Counted from the first letter of the stretch, positions 25,553 to 34,391 are shown. The stretch: 64,000 nucleotides of DNA from DATJLY01 sp963729295 (GCA_963729295.1 CAVSNJ010000013.1:1-64000), one strand, 5' to 3'. Numbers and translations are program-made. Notes: a model not told the origin generated them from the sequence alone.

Positions 25553-26590
25553 TCATGCCTTGACCCCGGCGCCGGTCGCGGGCGGAGCGGACGGATCGAG
25601 GGGCCAGCGCGGCCGCGGCGCGAAGTCCAACCCGTCGACGAGGTCGAGGCGCAGGCGCTCGATCCCGGCCCAGGCGATCATCGCGCCGTTGTCGGTGCAG
25701 AGCGCGGGCGAGGGTGCGACGAAAGCGAGCCCCGATTGGGTCGCGAGCGCCTCGAGCCGCGCCCGGAGCGCGCGGTTCGAGGCAACGCCACCCGCCGCGA
25801 CCAGCGTCCGCACCGCGCCGTCGCTGAGAGCGATCGCGTTCTTGGTGCGATCGATCAGGCAATCGGCGATCGCCGCCTGAAGACCGGCCGCAAGATCGTC
25901 GCGGTCGCGCGGTGCGCTCTGTGCCGCGCGCTGCGCCAAGGCCGTCTTGAGGCCGGAGAAGGAGAAATCGCAGCCCGCCCGCCCCAGCATCGGCCGCGGC
26001 AGAGAAAAGCGCGCCGGATCGCCAGTTTGCGCCGCGCGCTCGACCGCGGGCCCGCCGGGATATGGCAAGCCGAGGAGCTTCGCGCCCTTGTCGAACGCCT
26101 CGCCCGCGGCGTCGTCGATCGTGGTGCCGAGGCGGCGATAGCGCCCGACCCCCTCGACGCGCAGAAGCTGGCAATGGCCGCCCGAAACGAGCAGCAGGAG
26201 ATAGGGAAACGGCACATCCGCTTCGAGCCGCACCGAGAGCGCGTGGCCTTCGAGATGGTTGACGGCGATGAACTTCATGCTGCGCGCGAGCGCAATCGCC
26301 TTCGCCTCCATCACGCCGACGATGACGCCGCCGATGAGGCCGGGCCCGCCGGTCGCCGCCACCGCGTCGAGCGACTCGAAGCCGATTCCGGCGTCGTCGA
26401 GCGCCCGCGCGATGAGCCCGTCGAGGTGATCGAGATGGGCGCGCGCCGCGATCTCGGGCACGACGCCGCCATAGGGGCGATGCTCGGCAAGCTGCGACAG
26501 GACGAGGTTGGACCGGATGCGCGGCGCGGCATCGCTCACTACCGCGGCCGCGGTCTCGTCGCAACTCGTCTCGATGCCGAGGACAAGCAT
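25553..26590 (-). CDS. tsaD: tRNA N6-threonylcarbamoyladenosine transferase subunit TsaD
   Basis: 345-residue Kae1/TsaD protein that transfers threonylcarbamoyl to A37 of ANN-decoding tRNAs. It starts L-G-I-E-T-S-C-D-E-T; the metal-binding H-L-E-G-H motif and the ATP-binding S-G-G-H-C-Q and G-G-V-A-S-N-R motifs are present. Upstream of gpsA and divergent from the PEP-CTERM and hemC genes, the usual arrangement in this class. Confidence 0.95.
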   Translation of the reverse strand: MLVLGIETSCDETAAAVVSDAAPRIRSNLVLSQLAEHRPYGGVVPEIAARAHLDHLDGLIARALDDAGIGFESLDAVAATGGPGLIGGVIVGVMEAKAIALARSMKFIAVNHLEGHALSVRLEADVPFPYLLLLVSGGHCQLLRVEGVGRYRRLGTTIDDAAGEAFDKGAKLLGLPYPGGPAVERAAQTGDPARFSLPRPMLGRAGCDFSFSGLKTALAQRAAQSAPRDRDDLAAGLQAAIADCLIDRTKNAIALSDGAVRTLVAAGGVASNRALRARLEALATQSGLAFVAPSPALCTDNGAMIAWAGIERLRLDLVDGLDFAPRPRWPLDPSAPPATGAGVKA

Positions 26591-26755
26591 GGCGCCTTAT
26601 CGCGGCAAACGAGGCCCCGCTCAAGGGGGCGAGGGTGTCGAATTATTTTACACTTTTGTGCCGTCGCGTTGGCGCCCGCCAGCGAAGCCCTTGGTAGTAA
26701 AGGCATGGCCCGGACCTTGCTTCATCAATCAGTTACACGGTCTGAGGGGACCCCC

Positions 26756-26986
26756 TTGTTACAAAGCGGCACGCGCCATGCGACGAAACTCGTCTTCGCG
26801 GCGGCGGCGATTTCTCTCTCTGCGAGCGCCGCGTGGGCCGCAAATGGCGGCCTCACTGACGGCGGCATCGACCTCACCTTGGGCTTGCCGCCAATCCTGT
26901 CGATTCCCGAGCCGGCCTCGCTCGCGCTCTTCGGCGCGGGCCTCGCAATCTTTGGCCTGATCCGGCTGCGCCGCCGCAAGCGCTAG
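26756..26986 (+). CDS. Very short PEP-CTERM sorting-domain protein
   Basis: A secreted mini-protein: signal peptide (A-A-A-A-I-S-L-S-A-S-A-A-W-A), a mature segment of only about 20 residues, then a canonical PEP-CTERM anchor (P-E-P-A-S-L-A-L-F, hydrophobic stretch, terminal R-L-R-R-R-K-R). The TTG at 26756 has GAGGGG upstream and places the signal peptide near the N-terminus; the ATG at 26705 would add 17 residues. PEP-CTERM proteins are processed by exosortase (EpsH/XrtA); none is in the window. It stands alone, divergent from tsaD. Confidence 0.7.
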   Translation: MLQSGTRHATKLVFAAAAISLSASAAWAANGGLTDGGIDLTLGLPPILSIPEPASLALFGAGLAIFGLIRLRRRKR

Positions 26987-27043
26987 AGCAAGATCGCTTC
27001 GAATGGCAACGGCGTTTTCCATTCAAAGCGTGAATCTTGCTCT
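26985..27043. repeat. Palindromic intergenic element 1
   Basis: An imperfect 59-bp inverted repeat: outer arms AGAGCAAGAT / ATCTTGCTCT, inner arms of 12 bp with one mismatch, 12-nt loop. The AGAGCAAGATCGCTTCGAAT type of sequence is recurrent in alphaproteobacterial intergenic regions. It starts within the stop codon of the PEP-CTERM gene and could also act as its terminator. Confidence 0.6.
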
Positions 27044-27056
27044 CACTCAAAGAAGT

Positions 27057-27119
27057 TAGACCATGATTCACGGATCGGGCGGATCGCAGAGCGATTCCGC
27101 CCGATCCGACCATGGTCTA
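27057..27119. repeat. Palindromic intergenic element 2
   Basis: A 63-bp inverted repeat directly after element 1: outer arms TAGACCATG / CATGGTCTA and inner 16-bp arms GGATCGGGCGGATCGC / its complement with one extra T, 3-nt loop. Probably a dispersed repetitive palindrome; copy number cannot be checked here. Confidence 0.6.
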
Positions 27120-27178
27120 GGCTGGCGCACCGGCGACTGCCGCTTCATTGACGGGCGGCGCTGCCCTAAGACAGCGCC

Positions 27179-28105
27179 ATGGCCCCGGTCCTCCGGCTTG
27201 GTACGCGCGGCAGCCCGCTTGCCTTGACGCAGGCGCAGCAGGCGCTGGCGCGCCTTGCCGCCGCGCATCCCGAGCTTGCGGCGCCCGGCGCCATCGAGAT
27301 CGTGACCGTGCGCACGAGCGGCGACCGCATCACCGACCGGCCGCTGGCCGATATCGGCGGCAAATCGCTCTTCACCAAGGAGATCGAGGAGGCGCTGCTC
27401 GACCGGCGCATCGACCTCGCCGTTCACTCCCTGAAGGACATGGAGACGGTGCTGCCGCAAGGGCTCGAGATCGCCTGCTGCCTGCCGCGCGAGGATCCGC
27501 GCGACGCGCTTGTCGCGGCGCGCGGCGTGCGGCGCATCGCCGATCTGGCCCACGGCGCCATCGTCGGCACGTCCTCGGTGCGGCGGAAGGCGCAGCTTCT
27601 GGCGGCGAGGCCCGATCTTGCCGTCGTGCCGATGCGCGGCAATGTCGGCACGCGGCTCAGGAAGCTCGACGCCGGCGAATGCGCGGCGACCGTGCTCGCG
27701 GCGGCGGGCTTGAACCGGCTTGGCCGCAGCGACGCGATCGCAGCACTGCTCGATCCGGCCGACATGCTGCCCGCGGCCGGACAGGGCATCATCGCCATCG
27801 AGACGCGCGAGATCGATCTGCGCGTGCGCGAGTATCTGGCCGCGATCGACGACGAAGCCACCTCACGCGCGGCCGCGGCCGAGCGTGCCGTGCTCGCGGC
27901 CTTGGGCGGCACGTGCCACACGCCGATCGCCGCGCTCGCCACCATCGCGGGACCGCGCATGGCGCTCGCGGCGATGGTGATCGAGCCCGACGGCAGCGCG
28001 ATCTGGCGCGCCGGGCGCGAAGGGCCGGCGATCGACATGCGCCGGATCGGCGAAGATGCCGGCGCGGAGCTGCGGTCCCGCGTGCGCCCGGGCCTGTTCG
28101 CGTGA
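27179..28105 (+). CDS. hemC: Porphobilinogen deaminase (hydroxymethylbilane synthase)
   Basis: 308-residue enzyme polymerising four porphobilinogens into hydroxymethylbilane for haem and corrin synthesis. It begins L-G-T-R-G-S-P-L-A-L; the catalytic region H-S-L-K-D-M, the R-G-N-V-G-T-R loop and the dipyrromethane-binding cysteine in G-G-T-C-H-T-P-I are present. The stop overlaps hemD (GTGA). Supplies the tetrapyrrole precursor also needed by the cob genes further along. Confidence 0.96.
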   Translation: MAPVLRLGTRGSPLALTQAQQALARLAAAHPELAAPGAIEIVTVRTSGDRITDRPLADIGGKSLFTKEIEEALLDRRIDLAVHSLKDMETVLPQGLEIACCLPREDPRDALVAARGVRRIADLAHGAIVGTSSVRRKAQLLAARPDLAVVPMRGNVGTRLRKLDAGECAATVLAAAGLNRLGRSDAIAALLDPADMLPAAGQGIIAIETREIDLRVREYLAAIDDEATSRAAAAERAVLAALGGTCHTPIAALATIAGPRMALAAMVIEPDGSAIWRAGREGPAIDMRRIGEDAGAELRSRVRPGLFA

Positions 28106-28842
28106 AGGCGCTCGTCACCCGCCCGCGCGAGCAAGCCGACGAGCTCGCCGCAGCGCTCAGCGCGCGCGGCATCGAGCCGGTGCTAGAGCCGCTCATCGAG
28201 ATTCGCCTCAGGGACGACGGCGCGCGCGTGCTGGCGCCGCTGCTCGAGGACGCGGGCGGCCTCCTTTTCACGAGCGCCAACGGCGTGCGCGCGTTCGCCA
28301 CGTTTTCGCTGCGGCGCGACCTGCCGGCCCTCGCCGTGGGCGATGCCACGGCCGAGGCGGCGCGCGACGCCGGCTTCGCCGACGTGGCGAGCGCCGGCGG
28401 CACCGTCGCGGACCTGGCGCTACTCGTGCGGCGGCGCCTGGGGCCGGAGGCCGGCGCGCTCGTCCACAGCGCCGCGCAGGAGGTCGCGGGCGATCTTGCC
28501 GGCGCACTCGGCGCGCACGGCTACGACGTGCGCCGCGCCATCCTCTACGACGCCGTGCCGGCCGAGGCTTTGAGTGCCGCGACGGCGGGGCTCGTGCGCG
28601 CGGGCGCGATTGCGGCGGCAATCTTTTTCTCTCCCCGCACGGCGGCGACGTTTGTTAGGCTCGTGCGCGCCGCCGGGCTCGAAGCGCCGTGCCGCGCCAT
28701 CGCCGCGGTCGCACTGAGCCAGGCGGTGGCGGAGAAACTCGACGTGAGCTGGCGCGCGCTTCATGTCGCTTCCGCCCCGACCGGCGCGGCCCTGCTCGAA
28801 GCGTGCGACCGCGCCGTGGCACGGCAGAGAGAAAAATCATGA
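28102..28842 (+). CDS. hemD: Uroporphyrinogen-III synthase
   Basis: 246-residue HemD. The family is poorly conserved; recognisable features are the N-terminal T-R-P-R-E-Q-A, the F-T-S-A-N-G-V-R-A segment and the F-F-S-P-R-T-A motif near the C-terminal third. Starts at GTG 28102 overlapping hemC, and its own stop overlaps the mitofilin gene, so hemC-hemD-mitofilin-hemY is one translationally coupled operon. Confidence 0.9.
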   Translation: MKALVTRPREQADELAAALSARGIEPVLEPLIEIRLRDDGARVLAPLLEDAGGLLFTSANGVRAFATFSLRRDLPALAVGDATAEAARDAGFADVASAGGTVADLALLVRRRLGPEAGALVHSAAQEVAGDLAGALGAHGYDVRRAILYDAVPAEALSAATAGLVRAGAIAAAIFFSPRTAATFVRLVRAAGLEAPCRAIAAVALSQAVAEKLDVSWRALHVASAPTGAALLEACDRAVARQREKS

Positions 28843-29999
28843 GCGACGCGCGCGAAGATGACAGCAATCAGCCCCTGGCGGAAGCGAAGCCCGCCGACCC
28901 CGCGCCACCCATAACGACGCCGCCACCGCCGCCGGCCGCGAAGCCCGCGACACCGACAAAGCCGAAGAATTTCCGGGCCGCGGCGTGGGCGCTGTCGCTG
29001 CTCGTGCTCGCGCTGGCGCTCGTCGGCACGGCGCCCTACTGGGCGCCGCCGCTGCTGCCGCTCGTGCCGTGGGGAGCGAATCACGCGGCGGGGACGGGCG
29101 ATCTCGCGGCGCGGCTCGATGCGGCCGAAGCCGCACGCACGGACGCCGAGGCGCGGCTCGGCCGGCTCGAGGCGCAGATGCAGCAGCAGCAGGGCACGCA
29201 AGGTACCGCGCCCTCGGACGCGGCGGCGTTGCAAGGAGTGGCACAGCGGCTCGATGCGCTCGAGCGGCGCATCGGCTCGATCAGCGCGCCCGATACGTCG
29301 GCGCTGACGCAATCGGTGCAGCAGATGGGCGCGCGCGTCGACGAGCTCGACGCGAAGCTCGGCCGGCTCGCGACCGTCGAGGCCGCGGGCGATGAGAGCG
29401 ACATCAGGCTCCTGGCGGCGCTGGCCGAGCTGCGCGCCGCGCTGGCGGGCTCGGGGCCGTTCGCCGGCGAGCTGCACTCCGTCCTCACGCTCGCGCCGGG
29501 CGACGCGGCGGTTGCCGCGGCGCTGCAACCCTACTCGGGCGCGGCCGCGGCGGGCATTCCGAGCGCCGCTCTTCTAGCCGAGCGGTTTCGCGCCGAGACC
29601 GCGCCGGCGATCTTGCACACGAGCCAGGAAGCCGCGCCGGCCGGCGGCGATCTCGGCGACCGCGTGCTCGCGAAGCTGAGGGGCCTCGTCACGATCCGCC
29701 GCATCGACGCAGGCAGCGCGGGCGGCGCGCCAAGCGACGCGGCGGCAACCGCCGTGCGCGCGGCCGAAGGCGCACTCGACACGGGCGACCTCGCCGGCGC
29801 GTTGACGGCGCTCACAGGCTTGAGCGGCGCCGCCGCCGATGCCGCGAAACCCATTGTCGCCGCGGCGCAGCAGCGGCTCGGCGCCGAGGGCGCGGTCGCG
29901 GGACTGGCGCAGACGGTGGCGGCGCGCCTCGCCGCGAGCCCGGCCCCGTCGCCGCCGCCCGCACCGCCCGCGTCGCCCGCGCCGCAAGAGAACCACTGA
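28839..29999 (+). CDS. Mitofilin-family inner-membrane protein (COG4223)
   Basis: 386-residue bitopic protein: a proline-rich cytosolic N-terminus (about 45 residues), one membrane helix at roughly 49-70, a coiled-coil periplasmic region (about residues 85-180, rich in L-x-A-L-E-R type heptads), and the mitofilin C-terminal signature. Alphaproteobacterial homologues of Mic60 sit exactly here, between hemD and hemY, and shape inner or intracytoplasmic membranes. Ends with a proline/alanine tail. Confidence 0.88.
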   Translation: MSDAREDDSNQPLAEAKPADPAPPITTPPPPPAAKPATPTKPKNFRAAAWALSLLVLALALVGTAPYWAPPLLPLVPWGANHAAGTGDLAARLDAAEAARTDAEARLGRLEAQMQQQQGTQGTAPSDAAALQGVAQRLDALERRIGSISAPDTSALTQSVQQMGARVDELDAKLGRLATVEAAGDESDIRLLAALAELRAALAGSGPFAGELHSVLTLAPGDAAVAAALQPYSGAAAAGIPSAALLAERFRAETAPAILHTSQEAAPAGGDLGDRVLAKLRGLVTIRRIDAGSAGGAPSDAAATAVRAAEGALDTGDLAGALTALTGLSGAAADAAKPIVAAAQQRLGAEGAVAGLAQTVAARLAASPAPSPPPAPPASPAPQENH

Positions 30000-31363
30000 T
30001 GCGCGCGATCCCGGCGCTCGTCGCGATCGCGCTGATCGTCGCCGCGGTGGTGTTCGTGGCCGACCAGCCGGGCGGCGTGGTCGTCACCTGGCGAGGCTGG
30101 GAGATCGAGACCAGTGTCGCGGTGCTGGCGCTCGCGACCGCGGTCGTGGCGGTGGCGGTGGCGCTCCTCGTGAGCCTCTTCCGCTTCCTCCTGCGCAGCC
30201 CCAAAAGTTTCGCTCGCGCGCGGCGCGAGCGGCGGCGGCGCGAAGGCTATCGCGCGCTGACGCAGGGCATGGTGGCGGTCGCGGCGGGTGACGCCGAGGA
30301 GGCGCAGAAGCTCGCGCGCCGCGCCGACAGCCTGCTCGCCGAGCCGCCGCTCACGCTGCTGCTCTCGGCGCAGGCGGCGCAGTTGAACGGCGACGAGCGC
30401 GCGGCGTCGAACTATTTCACCGCGATGCTGGAGCGGGTGGAGACGGAATTCCTCGGCTTGCGCGGCCTCATCATGCAGGCGCTGCGCGATGGCGACGAGG
30501 CGACGGCGCTGCGCCTGACGACGCGCGCCAAGGAATTGCGGCCGAAGACGCCGTGGGTCTTGACGCATCTGCTCGAATTGCAGGCGCGGCACGGCCGCTG
30601 GCAGGCGGCCGAGGCGACGCTCGTCGAAGTCGAGCGGCGCAAGGCCTTGGCCCAGCCGGCGAGCCGCCACCGTCACGCCGTGATCCTGCACCAGCACGCG
30701 GCCGAGGCCGACACCGAGGGACGCGGCAGCGAGGCGATGCGCTCTGCGCGCAAGGCCAACGCGCTCGAGCCGGGCTTCGCGCCGGCCGCTGCGCGCTATG
30801 CCCGCATGCTGACGGTGCGCGGCCAGAAGCGCCGCGCGCGCCGCACCCTCGAGGCGGCGTGGCGCGCGGCACCCCATCCCGCGATCGCCGAAGCCTATGT
30901 CGAGCTCTTCGCCGACGAGCCGCCGCTGCAGCGCATGAAGCATGTGGCGCGGCTTGCGGCGCTCAACCCCGACCATGTCGAAAGCCGCATCGCGCTTGCC
31001 GCCGCTGCGCTCCAGGCGCGGCTTTGGGGCGAGGCGAGGCGCCACCTGACGCCGGCCTTGGGCGAGACCGGCGAGCGCGCCGCGCCGCGCGTCTGCCGCC
31101 TCATGGCGGAGATCGAGGAGTCCGAGCACGGCGATCTCGCGGCGGCGCGGATGTGGCTCTCGCGCGCGGCGAGCGCGGCGAGCCAAGACGCGGCCTGGGT
31201 GTGCGAGGCGTGCGCCAAGGAGAGCGGCGAGTGGCGCGCGGTGTGCGAAAACTGCCACGGCTTCGCCACGCTCGAATGGAGCGCGGCGGAACGGACGCCG
31301 CGCCGCGCGCTCGAGCGCGCGGCTTCGGCGACGGGCTTGCCGCCGCCGCGAGCCCAGCCGTAG
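29999..31363 (+). CDS. hemY: HemY-like tetratricopeptide inner-membrane protein
   Basis: 454 residues with two N-terminal membrane helices (about 1-20 and 38-60) followed by the HemY_N domain and TPR-like helices in the periplasmic or cytosolic portion. The C-terminus carries a paired-cysteine motif, C-E-A-C and C-E-N-C-H, typical of this protein and likely metal-binding. Start codon overlaps the mitofilin stop (TGATG). This is the conserved protein of hem operons, not the oxidase of the same symbol in Bacillus. Confidence 0.9.
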   Translation: MRAIPALVAIALIVAAVVFVADQPGGVVVTWRGWEIETSVAVLALATAVVAVAVALLVSLFRFLLRSPKSFARARRERRRREGYRALTQGMVAVAAGDAEEAQKLARRADSLLAEPPLTLLLSAQAAQLNGDERAASNYFTAMLERVETEFLGLRGLIMQALRDGDEATALRLTTRAKELRPKTPWVLTHLLELQARHGRWQAAEATLVEVERRKALAQPASRHRHAVILHQHAAEADTEGRGSEAMRSARKANALEPGFAPAAARYARMLTVRGQKRRARRTLEAAWRAAPHPAIAEAYVELFADEPPLQRMKHVARLAALNPDHVESRIALAAAALQARLWGEARRHLTPALGETGERAAPRVCRLMAEIEESEHGDLAAARMWLSRAASAASQDAAWVCEACAKESGEWRAVCENCHGFATLEWSAAERTPRRALERAASATGLPPPRAQP

Positions 31364-31387
31364 GCCGAATTGCCCCTTGTTTCGCGT

Positions 31388-31463
31388 CGTCCCCGCGCAG
31401 GCGGGGACCCAGTGCAGGCGACGTGCGGTCGCCCTGGGCCCCCGCTTCCGCGGGGGCAACGGG
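31388..31463. repeat. REP-like palindromic repeat
   Basis: The sequence CGTCCCCGCGCAGGCGGGGACCCAG with a near-complementary partner (CTGGGCCCCCGCTTCCGCGGGGGCAACG) forms the hairpin pair well known as a dispersed alphaproteobacterial intergenic repeat. It occupies most of the gap between hemY and the cysteine hydrolase. Confidence 0.65.
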
Positions 31464-31502
31464 TAATGTAATCTCGTACGGCTTCATCGAAGGAGAGCCG
31501 CC

Positions 31503-32246
31503 ATGTCCGAGCCGGTGTGGTTCCAGTATCTCACGCCGCGCGACAAGGAGGTGTTCGCCGCCGCCGGCTATGGCGCGCGCGCCGGCTATGGCAAGCGCCC
31601 GGCGCTCCTCATCATCAACGTCAATTTCAATTTCTGCGGCGACAAGCGCGAGCCGATCGTCCAGTCGATCAAGCGCTGGCGCAATTCGTGCGGCGAGGAC
31701 GCGTGGGACGCGCTGCCGGTGCTGAAGCGCGTCATCGACGCGGCGCGCGCGCAGGGCCTACCGGTCATCTACACCACCGGCACGCGGCGGCCCGACAATT
31801 GGGACGCCGGCAGCTGGTCGTGGAAGAACAACCGCAACGACGAAGCGCCGACCGTCATCCACACGAACCAGGACGGCAACGAGATCATGCCGCAGATCGC
31901 GCCCGATCCGACCGACATCGTGGTGCCGAAGCAGAAGCCGTCGGGGTTCCACGGCACGAATCTGCTGGGTTATCTCACGCTTCTCGGCGCCGACAGCGTC
32001 ATCGTGTGCGGCACGACGACGAGCGGCTGCGTGCGCGCGACCGTGCTCAACTCGTTCAGCTATAATTTCCGCACGACGGTGGTCGAGGACGGATGCTTCG
32101 ACCGCTCGCAGGCGAGCCACGCGATCAACCTGTGCGACATGCACGCCAAATACGCCGACGTGGTGAAGGCGGACGAGGTGGTCGCGTTCATCGAAGGCCT
32201 GCCGAAGGGCCTGTTCGAGCTGCCGTCGGGCCAGCGTGTCGGCTGA
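31503..32246 (+). CDS. Isochorismatase-family cysteine hydrolase with a changed catalytic residue
   Basis: 247-residue cysteine hydrolase related to N-carbamoylsarcosine amidase. The family triad is Asp-Lys-Cys; here the lysine (K143 in V-P-K-Q-K-P-S-G-F) and nucleophile cysteine (C176 in T-T-S-G-C-V-R-A-T) are in place, with the cis-peptide region before them. The position of the aspartate, normally in L-x-I-D-V-Q, is N39 (A-L-L-I-I-N-V-N-F-N-F). The gene is otherwise intact with a good ribosome site (GGAG). It stands alone between repeats. Activity and substrate are uncertain. Confidence 0.83.
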   Translation: MSEPVWFQYLTPRDKEVFAAAGYGARAGYGKRPALLIINVNFNFCGDKREPIVQSIKRWRNSCGEDAWDALPVLKRVIDAARAQGLPVIYTTGTRRPDNWDAGSWSWKNNRNDEAPTVIHTNQDGNEIMPQIAPDPTDIVVPKQKPSGFHGTNLLGYLTLLGADSVIVCGTTTSGCVRATVLNSFSYNFRTTVVEDGCFDRSQASHAINLCDMHAKYADVVKADEVVAFIEGLPKGLFELPSGQRVG

Positions 32247-32321
32247 GCGGCGCTTTCGCTTGCCCCAACGCGCGGCGATGCGATAAGGTCGCCGCCCCTT
32301 CGTCAAGCGGTGGATGCGTCG

Positions 32322-32879
32322 ATGTTGCACCGAGCCTGGATCGCCGCATGCGCGGTCATGCTTCTTGTCCTGATGGGAGGTCCCGTGAGCGCAGCCGATC
32401 TCGAAAACACGATCTATCTCGACGTGCCCGCGGGCCGCGTCGTCATCGAGCTGCGCCCCGATCTCGCGCCGAAGACGGTGGCGCGCATCAAGGAGCTGAC
32501 GCGAAAGGGCTTCTATGACGGCATCGCCTTCCATCGCGTCATCACCGGCTTCATGGCGCAGACCGGCGATCCCAAGGGCGACGGCACTGGCGGCTCGGGC
32601 CAGAAGCTCAAGGCCGAGTTCTCGCAAGCCCATCACGTGCGCGGCACCGTGTCGATGGCGCGCGCGCAGGACCCCGACAGCGCCGACAGCCAGTTCTTCA
32701 TCTGCTTCGCGCCGGCGCCCTTCCTCGACGGCAAATACACGATCTTCGGCCAGGTCACCTCGGGGATGGAGTTCATCGACGCCATCAAGAAGGGCGATCC
32801 CGACCGCAACGGCTCGGTGAGCAACCCCGACCGCATCGTCAAAATGCAGGTCGCGGCCGACGTGGAGAAGAAGCCGTAG
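32322..32879 (+). CDS. Periplasmic cyclophilin-type peptidyl-prolyl isomerase
   Basis: 185-residue cyclophilin with a signal peptide (V-M-L-L-V-L-M-G-G, cleavage after V-S-A-A). Catalytic-core residues are present: F-H-R-V-I at the active-site arginine, G-F-M-A-Q-T-G-D-P, M-A-R-A and S-Q-F-F-I. A start at GTG 32310 would add four residues. Assists proline isomerisation during folding of exported proteins. Confidence 0.9.
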   Translation: MLHRAWIAACAVMLLVLMGGPVSAADLENTIYLDVPAGRVVIELRPDLAPKTVARIKELTRKGFYDGIAFHRVITGFMAQTGDPKGDGTGGSGQKLKAEFSQAHHVRGTVSMARAQDPDSADSQFFICFAPAPFLDGKYTIFGQVTSGMEFIDAIKKGDPDRNGSVSNPDRIVKMQVAADVEKKP

Positions 32880-32915
32880 CATGACATACCCTCTCCGCCC
32901 GCTCGCGGGGCTTGG

Positions 32916-32946
32916 CGCTTGAACATGCCACCGGCATGTTCAAGCG
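32916..32946. repeat. Perfect 14-bp inverted repeat, 3-nt loop
   Basis: Arms at 32916-32929 and 32933-32946 (CGCTTGAACATGCC and its exact complement) around ACC. It follows the cyclophilin gene by 36 nt and could be a terminator without a T run or part of a dispersed repeat. Confidence 0.65.
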
Positions 32947-33045
32947 GCCAAGGGGTGCGAGCGTAGCGGTCGACGGCATGCGGTCGACGGTGAGGTGGGC
33001 GCCGATGGCGAGCGAGGTGGTGCCGCTGAAAGACACCTCACCCTT

Positions 33046-33098
33046 CCCGTCGCATTCGCGACGGGCCCCTTCCCTCTCCCCGCGGCGCGCGGAGAGGG
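33046..33098. repeat. Paired palindromes, REP-like
   Basis: Two adjacent inverted repeats: CCCGTCGC / GCGACGGG (33046-33053 and 33058-33065) and CCCTCTCC / GGAGAGGG (33072-33079 and 33091-33098). The CCCTCTCC...GGAGAGGG pair is a familiar alphaproteobacterial intergenic repeat. Together with the 32916 palindrome they fill the 234-nt gap before the transporter gene. Confidence 0.6.
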
Positions 33099-33113
33099 AT
33101 AACTGACCCGCAC

Positions 33114-34391
33114 ATGGTAGGCCGCAGCTGGCTCCGCTCGTTCGCCGTCTATCACGACCGGCGCATGCTGGCGGTCCTGTGCATGGGGTTCGCGAGCGGG
33201 CTGCCGCTGGCGCTCACCGGATCGACCTTATCGATCTGGCTCGAAGAGGCGCACGTGTCGCTGACCGTGATCGGGCTCTTCGCCAATGTCGGGCTCGCCT
33301 ACACGCTGAAATTCCTGTGGGCGCCGGTCGTCGATCGCGTCGGAGTGCCGCTTCTGACAGGGACCCTCGGGCGGCGGCGCGGCTGGGCGATCGTGATCGA
33401 GCTGGCGTTAGCGGGGGCACTCGTGGCGCTGGGCGCGCTCGAGCCGGGGCGCGCGCCGCTTGTCCTTCTCTTCGCGCTCGCGGCGCTCGTCGCCTTCCTG
33501 TCGGCGAGCCAGGACATCGTCATCGACGCCTATCGCGTCGAGCTGCTCGACGAGCTGCAGCAGGGCGCGGGCGCGGCGGCGACGCAGATTGGCTATCGCA
33601 TCGGCATGGTCGCCTCGACCGCGGGTGCGCTCTACGTCGCGACATATCTCGGCTGGTTCGCGGCCTACGCGGCGATGGCGGCGCTCCTCGGCATCGGCAT
33701 GGCGAGCGTGCTGATGACGCGCGAGCCGAACGTGTCGGTGGCGCCGCGCGCCGCCTCGTTCGAGAGCGCGGTCGTGGCGCCTTTCGCCGAATTCGTACGG
33801 CGCGACCACGCGATCGCGATCCTCGCCTTCGTCGTCCTCTACAAGCTCGGCGACGCGATCGCCGGGTGGATGTCGAATCCGTTCTACATCATCCTGGGCT
33901 TCAGCAAGATCGAGATCGCGAACGTCGCCAAGGTGTTCGGATTGGCGGCAAGCGTTGCCGGCGTGATCGCGGGCGGCAGCGTCGTCTATCGCCTCGGCAT
34001 CATGCCCGCGCTGCTCGTCTGCGGCGTGCTGCAAATGCTGTCGAACCTCATGTACATCGTGCAGCTCTGGGCCGGGCCCGACCCGGCCGTGCTCGCGCTC
34101 ACCATCGCCATCGAGAACGTGACCGGCGGCATGAGCTCGGCCGCGTTCGTCGCTTATCTCTCGCGGCTCTGCAATCCGGCCTTCACCGCAACGCAATATG
34201 CGCTGCTCTCGGCGCTTGCGGCCGCGCCGCGCACGCTCTTCACCGCGTCGGGCGGCTATCTCGTCGACAGGATGGGCTGGGCGCTCTTCTTCGCGCTTGC
34301 GACAGGCCTCTGTCTGCCGAGTCTTCTCCTCCTTTGGAGGCTGATGCGGGCAGGGCCGCTTGCCTCATTCTTGCCACGCACCGGGGCGTAA
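33114..34391 (+). CDS. AmpG-like MFS transporter
   Basis: 425-residue, about 12-helix major facilitator of the AmpG group (muropeptide permeases importing anhydro-muropeptides for cell-wall recycling). Features supporting AmpG: the N-terminal G-F-A-S-G-L-P-L-A-L-T-G-S-T, W-L motif, K-F-L-W-A-P-V-V-D, and S-Q-D-I-V-I-D-A-Y-R-V-E. No amidase or beta-lactamase gene is adjacent. The gene follows a block of palindromic repeats. Confidence 0.85.
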   Translation: MVGRSWLRSFAVYHDRRMLAVLCMGFASGLPLALTGSTLSIWLEEAHVSLTVIGLFANVGLAYTLKFLWAPVVDRVGVPLLTGTLGRRRGWAIVIELALAGALVALGALEPGRAPLVLLFALAALVAFLSASQDIVIDAYRVELLDELQQGAGAAATQIGYRIGMVASTAGALYVATYLGWFAAYAAMAALLGIGMASVLMTREPNVSVAPRAASFESAVVAPFAEFVRRDHAIAILAFVVLYKLGDAIAGWMSNPFYIILGFSKIEIANVAKVFGLAASVAGVIAGGSVVYRLGIMPALLVCGVLQMLSNLMYIVQLWAGPDPAVLALTIAIENVTGGMSSAAFVAYLSRLCNPAFTATQYALLSALAAAPRTLFTASGGYLVDRMGWALFFALATGLCLPSLLLLWRLMRAGPLASFLPRTGA

